This document shows positions 13,022 through 16,634 of a stretch of 16,634 nt of DNA, one piece after another. The stretch comes from an uncultured Prosthecobacter sp. (GTDB taxonomy: Bacteria; Verrucomicrobiota; Verrucomicrobiia; Verrucomicrobiales; Verrucomicrobiaceae): NCBI GenBank assembly GCA_947523045.1, contig CANNUR010000042.1, positions 1 to 16,634 of the forward strand, read 5' to 3'. The position numbers and the translations under genes are program-made. The notes beneath the pieces are model-generated. The model was not told where the DNA came from. It worked only from the letters and a program-made list of their open reading frames with translations, and made no database searches. The number at the start of each line of letters is the position of its first letter. The first letter of the stretch is position 1.

Positions 13022-16000
13022 TCGACGCGCAGGTAATCCAGCGCGGCATACCAGCGGTCGGGCTTGGTCTGCGGGTTGGCCCCGGAGATCGTGATCTGCA
13101 GTTGTTGTTCGCCGGCTGGCAGATCGAACTCACCGAGCAGGATCTCCTCGGTGTTGGTGACCTTGGCATCATAGAGGTCGAGCTCGACGGTCGAAGCGAC
13201 CACGCCGTTGACGGTGAGGCGGACGCTGCCGTAGTCCGGGGCCTTCGTCAGCACGGCATGGACCTTGCGCTTGCCCGCCTGCTTCACCGGGAAGGTGACG
13301 GTCAGGGTGTCGCCCGGCTTGCCGCCGGTCCAGAACAGGTGGCGGTCGCCGCTCCAGCGGCCCTCGCGGAAATTGCCCATGGCCTGAGGGCCCGCCTTTC
13401 CACCCGATGCCTTGGCCTGAAGCGATTCCGCCTCAAGCACACCGCTCGCCGCACCAGCCTCGCCAGCGCCCTGCAGCCAGGCGACCAAATGCACCAGCTG
13501 TTCCGGCGGCAGGGCATCGAACAAGCCCTCGGGCATGGTGCTCACCGGCGACACCGTGCGCTTTTTCACCTCGGCCTTGGTGATGAGCTGTTCCAAACCA
13601 CCCGGCATGGCGACCTTCCAGGCGGCGGACGTTTCGTCCTTGATGATGCCGCTGGCGAGCCGGCCATCGGCGAGTTCGAAGACATTGAGCTGGTAGTCCT
13701 TGCCGATGACCGCGTTGGGATCGAGCACGTTGTCGAGCAGGTACTCGAGGTTCGCGCGGTTCGAGCCGGTCAGGTCGGGGCCGACCTTGGCGCCCTGACC
13801 AAACAGCGTGTGACAGGTGCCGCAGACCGCCGCGTACAAGGCCTTGCCCTGGGCGGGATCGGCCTTCGCCAAAGCCTCGGCCGTGAGCAGGGCGCGGAAC
13901 TTCTGTTTGCGCGGCTCCAGGTCGGGTTTCGGCGCGTTGAGATCGCCCCAGACTTCCTTCAAGAGGGCCGAGACTTCGGCGTTCTGCTGCGCCTCCATCT
14001 GCCGGGCCAGGAAGGGCGACAGCAGGGTCTTCGCCACCTTGCCCTCCTTCACCGCAATGAGCAGGGTCTTCGATCCCTCGGGCGTCGTGGCGAGCGTGGC
14101 AATGGCGTCGTTCGTTTCCACCGGCGACAGCTTCGGCAGCAACCCGGCGAGCACGGCCGGAGTCTGCGGATGCGGCAGCGTGGCCAGCGCCTGCAGCGCG
14201 GCGCGACGCAGCGTCGGATGGGCCGGCTTGGCACCACCTAACAAATCATGCAATAAGGCGGCGGTTTTGCCGTCGCGCAACTGCACGAGCAGCTTCAGGG
14301 CCGCCAACCGGGCATCCACAGGCGCCGTGGAGGCGAGTCGCTCGCGATAGCTGGCGATGGCCGGCTCCAGGCCCATGAAGGCCTCCAGTTCCGGCAGCAG
14401 CCCGGCCGGGGCGCCGTCGAGCTTAACGCGCAGGGCGTCCCAGTCGGCGGGCTTGGCAACCTTGTTGCCCGCGCGCGCCGCCTCAACCACCGACTTCAGC
14501 AGCGATTCGCGCTCGGCCGCGTCGGCCGAGACCGCCGCCAGGCGGAGCAGGGCCGTGCGTCCCGCCTCCTCGGCGCCGAGGCGACGGTAGATGTACTGCG
14601 TCACCTTCGGCAGCTTCGACACCCGCGCGAGTTCCAGCCCGACCTCGGCGTCGGCACCGACCAGCGGCTCGATGCCGTACCAGATCAGCAGCGGGATCAT
14701 CGGATCGTCCTTGTCCTCGCCGCGCTGGAGCAGGGCGGAGGCGAGGGTTTTCTTCAAGGCCAGCCCCTGCGGCAAAGCCGAAAGCATGGAAGCCAGTTCA
14801 CGGCGGACGACAGCGGATGGGCTTTCCTTGGCGAGCTTCAGCAGGGGACCGGGGTACCAGGTTACGTACGGTTCTATGATTGAACTCGAACTCTCAGAAT
14901 CTTGGCGCAGCTTATGCGGGATCAAATCCGCCGAATATCGAATGGCCCATTTTTGTAAATCGGAGGGCGCTGCATCGGAAAGCTCACCTCGAAAATCTCC
15001 ATCGGGGATTATCGAATTTAATGACAGCTCCAGCCACAAGGATCTGAGTGCAACTTCCACTTGTGTGGCATGTCGTGTTTGGAGCATGACATCCACCCAC
15101 GCAGGGGAGCCGCTGCCGGAATTCCCTACGAGGGAGATTCCAGCCATCCGCTCCATCATCACCCGGCGCGCCATCCGTGAGAACCACTCGTTCTCCGTCT
15201 GCACGGCGAGGCGGACGAGTTTTTCGTGGGTCTCCTTGGCAAGGTCGAAGGGCGCGGTTGGGAAATCAGACCTGTCGGACTTGTCAGACCTGTCGGACCT
15301 GTCGGACCTGTCGGACTTGTCAGACCCGTCCGCCACCCCCGCGTAACTCACCCGGTACATCCGGCCATTGCTGCGGTCCCAGTTTTCCACGGCGTTGCTG
15401 CCGCGGTGGCAGATTTGCTGGTCGCTCCAGTCACTGACGTACAGCGATCCCTCCGGCCCCACCTTTTGGGTGACCGGGATGAAGTGCATGTCGTTGGCGC
15501 GCAGGAAATCCGCGCCGTGCTTGCCGATGTAGCTGCTCGCCTTGGGGTCGGTGTAGTTGCTGACGAGGCGGTGGCCGTGCAGGTTGCCGAAGAGAAGCTG
15601 GTTGCGGTAGGTGGCCGGAAACTGGCTGCTCTGGTAGATGGCCAGGCCACAGTGGGCATGGCCGCCGCCGAGGGCGTTGGTGTCGTCGTTGGCCAGGCCC
15701 GCGCCGGTGGTCTTGTCGAACTCAATGTTCGGCCGCAGGCTGCCCGCGTAATGCGCGTGATCGGCGATGGTCTTGATGTCCTCGTAGGTGTGCGCATTGA
15801 AGTGCTGCCCCGCCTGGCGGTGGTAGCGACCGCCGGGCACGATGTGGTAGAGGTGCGGGATGACGCAGGCGGTGACGAAGAACTCGCCGTGCGCGTCGTA
15901 GTCGAGTCCCCAGGGGTTGCTGGTGCCGTGGGCGAAGATCTCGAATTCATGGCGCACGGGATGGTAACGCCAGACCGCGGCGTTGAGCGGCTGGCGCTGC

Positions 16001-16634
16001 TCGTCCGGCGCGCCGGGTTTGCCGACGCGGCTGTGGGTGAAGACGCCGTGGCAGCCATACAGCCAGCCATCGGGCCCCCAGAGGAAGCTGTTCAGGGTTT
16101 CGTGCGTGTCCTGCGAACCCCAGCCGTCGAGCAGGGCGTAGGCGGTGAAGTTCAGGCCGGGGACTTTGGGGTAGGTCTTGGCGTAGCCCGCATGCTCGGC
16201 ATCAGGTTGGTCGTCCTTGTCCGCGTCCGGAATGAACATCAGATACGGCGCAGCGCCGACCCAGACACCGCCGAAGCCAAGCTCGATGCCGCTGGCGAGA
16301 TTGACGCCCTCGCAGAAGGTTTTTTTCGTCTCGTACTGGCCATCGCCGTCGCGGTCCTCGAGGATGCGGATGCGGTCCTGGCCCGCACCCACCTCGCGTG
16401 GTTTCGGATAGCTATTGCCCTCGATGACCCAGATGCGGCCGCGCTCGTCGAAGGTGAAGGCGATGGGCTGCACGAGGTCGGGTTCGGCGGCGATGAGTTC
16501 GGCGCGGAATCCGGTCGGCAGTTGCAGGTTTTTCAGGGCTTCCTGTGGCGACTGGCCCTTCGCATACTCCTTTTGCGGCATCAGCGCCGGGCCGTAGAGC
16601 TTGCGCGGCTGTGCGGCCTGCGCCTCGGCGGCAC
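13018..16634 (-). CDS. PVC-type secreted propeller/HEAT/c-type heme protein, 5' end outside window
   Basis: A very large protein, still open at the right edge, so its N-terminus and likely signal peptide are missing. Residues here count from the internal Met at 16581. About 20-410 is the Planctomycete/Verrucomicrobial 'membrane-bound dehydrogenase' domain, probably a beta-propeller (LPTGFRAELIAAEPDLVQPI, FLWGPDGWLYGCHGVFTHS, GRYHRQAGQHFNAHTYEDI). About 440-880 is helical HEAT-like. A cytochrome c-like heme domain follows, with CGTCH at 920-924 and the probable axial Met1016 in VSTMPEG. About 1050-1187 is a beta-sandwich carbohydrate-binding-like module ending in AALDYLRVE. These proteins are thought to oxidise sugars or other polymers' products and pass electrons to c-type carriers; the substrate is unknown. 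Oddities are an in-frame 9-bp repeat (15266-15328) and a GC-poor patch. The TAG stop lies inside a repeat. Confidence 0.9.
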   Translation of the reverse strand, partial: AAEAQAAQPRKLYGPALMPQKEYAKGQSPQEALKNLQLPTGFRAELIAAEPDLVQPIAFTFDERGRIWVIEGNSYPKPREVGAGQDRIRILEDRDGDGQYETKKTFCEGVNLASGIELGFGGVWVGAAPYLMFIPDADKDDQPDAEHAGYAKTYPKVPGLNFTAYALLDGWGSQDTHETLNSFLWGPDGWLYGCHGVFTHSRVGKPGAPDEQRQPLNAAVWRYHPVRHEFEIFAHGTSNPWGLDYDAHGEFFVTACVIPHLYHIVPGGRYHRQAGQHFNAHTYEDIKTIADHAHYAGSLRPNIEFDKTTGAGLANDDTNALGGGHAHCGLAIYQSSQFPATYRNQLLFGNLHGHRLVSNYTDPKASSYIGKHGADFLRANDMHFIPVTQKVGPEGSLYVSDWSDQQICHRGSNAVENWDRSNGRMYRVSYAGVADGSDKSDRSDRSDRSDKSDRSDFPTAPFDLAKETHEKLVRLAVQTENEWFSRMARRVMMERMAGISLVGNSGSGSPAWVDVMLQTRHATQVEVALRSLWLELSLNSIIPDGDFRGELSDAAPSDLQKWAIRYSADLIPHKLRQDSESSSSIIEPYVTWYPGPLLKLAKESPSAVVRRELASMLSALPQGLALKKTLASALLQRGEDKDDPMIPLLIWYGIEPLVGADAEVGLELARVSKLPKVTQYIYRRLGAEEAGRTALLRLAAVSADAAERESLLKSVVEAARAGNKVAKPADWDALRVKLDGAPAGLLPELEAFMGLEPAIASYRERLASTAPVDARLAALKLLVQLRDGKTAALLHDLLGGAKPAHPTLRRAALQALATLPHPQTPAVLAGLLPKLSPVETNDAIATLATTPEGSKTLLIAVKEGKVAKTLLSPFLARQMEAQQNAEVSALLKEVWGDLNAPKPDLEPRKQKFRALLTAEALAKADPAQGKALYAAVCGTCHTLFGQGAKVGPDLTGSNRANLEYLLDNVLDPNAVIGKDYQLNVFELADGRLASGIIKDETSAAWKVAMPGGLEQLITKAEVKKRTVSPVSTMPEGLFDALPPEQLVHLVAWLQGAGEAGAASGVLEAESLQAKASGGKAGPQAMGNFREGRWSGDRHLFWTGGKPGDTLTVTFPVKQAGKRKVHAVLTKAPDYGSVRLTVNGVVASTVELDLYDAKVTNTEEILLGEFDLPAGEQQLQITISGANPQTKPDRWYAALDYLRVE
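14861..15095. other. GC-poor patch inside the heme-protein gene
   Basis: Three consecutive 60-base lines from 14881 to 15060 are about 50, 50 and 47 percent GC by direct count. Surrounding coding sequence looks like about two-thirds GC. The reading frame is intact through the patch but uses codons ending in A or T far more often than its neighbours. It encodes part of the HEAT-like region (around LRSLWLELSLNSIIPDG, WAIRYSADLIPHKLRQD). It may be a segment acquired by recombination from a lower-GC relative, or a region under relaxed constraint. Confidence 0.6.
15266..15328 (-). repeat. 9-bp tandem repeat inside the heme-protein gene, encoding a Ser-Asp-(Lys/Arg) array
   Basis: Seven units of nine bases (plus-strand forms TCAGACCTG, TCGGACTTG, TCGGACCTG and TCAGACCCG) run without interruption. 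Because the unit is a multiple of three, the frame is kept, and the minus strand encodes alternating SDK and SDR triplets at residues about 418-439. The array sits at the junction of the propeller domain and the HEAT-like region, where a flexible charged linker would be tolerated. Copy number is likely to vary between strains by slippage. Confidence 0.85.

Noticed and set aside
15266..15328. The 9-bp repeat array as a CRISPR array
   Set aside because: The units are contiguous, only nine bases long and in frame within a gene, and there are no spacers or cas genes.

Overview
This window reads as chromosomal DNA from a high-GC member of the Verrucomicrobiota (PVC group), possibly an Opitutae-type lineage. 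The main evidence is the giant secreted 'PVC-type' propeller/HEAT/c-type heme protein at the right end, a family typical of Planctomycetes and Verrucomicrobia. Supporting evidence is the near absence of Shine-Dalgarno sequences, a secreted protein carrying the paired carbohydrate-binding-like fold common in that group, and short tandem-repeat tracts (7 bp, 9 bp and a 21-bp spaced repeat) of a kind I remember from PVC genomes. The taxonomic call is inference; no rRNA or marker phylogeny is available here.

Layout, left to right. (1) 1-1705 (+): the last 27 codons of a DUF485-type small membrane protein, then an ActP-type cation/acetate symporter, which together make an acetate-uptake pair. (2) 1718-2404 (-): a membrane-anchored thermonuclease-fold protein, convergent with actP. 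(3) 2405-2684: an intergenic stretch rich in repeats and hairpins. (4) 2685-5428 (+): a tightly packed operon of a TonB-like periplasmic protein, an ExbB/TolQ channel protein, an ExbD/TolR protein and an O6-alkylguanine-DNA alkyltransferase (ogt). (5) 7650-5425 (-): exodeoxyribonuclease III, a small MORN-type lipoprotein and a two-domain lipoprotein in one direction. The last of these meets ogt at a shared TTAA stop-codon palindrome. (6) 7754-8167 (+): a small unknown membrane protein. (7) 9278-8250 (-): class I ketol-acid reductoisomerase (ilvC) with a clear intrinsic terminator. (8) 9396-10877 (+): a secreted M23 metallopeptidase with two PKD-like domains. (9) 11864-10881 (-): a secreted calcineurin-like phosphoesterase with an atypical first metal motif. 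(10) 11957-12850 (+): a secreted D-Ala-D-Ala carboxypeptidase (PBP5/S11 family). (11) 12851-13017: a 7-bp repeat tract and a compound inverted repeat. (12) 16634-13018 (-): the PVC-type heme protein, whose 5' end lies outside the window.

The genes are mostly housekeeping or envelope functions: nutrient uptake (acetate, TonB-dependent energisation), DNA repair (ogt, exonuclease III), peptidoglycan remodelling (M23 peptidase, DD-carboxypeptidase), branched-chain amino-acid synthesis (ilvC) and secreted polymer or redox chemistry (PVC heme protein, carbohydrate-binding-like lipoprotein). I see no phage, insertion sequence, CRISPR array, tRNA or rRNA, and no convincing new defence or biosynthetic system.

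The least explained material is non-coding or low-complexity. It comprises a three-hairpin element whose arm supplies a stop codon, tandem hairpins in front of the TonB-like start, and the microrepeat tracts. One microrepeat is in frame inside the heme protein, close to a roughly 235-bp GC-poor patch. Promoter-like elements placed so close to start codons that leaderless mRNAs are likely are a further point of interest.
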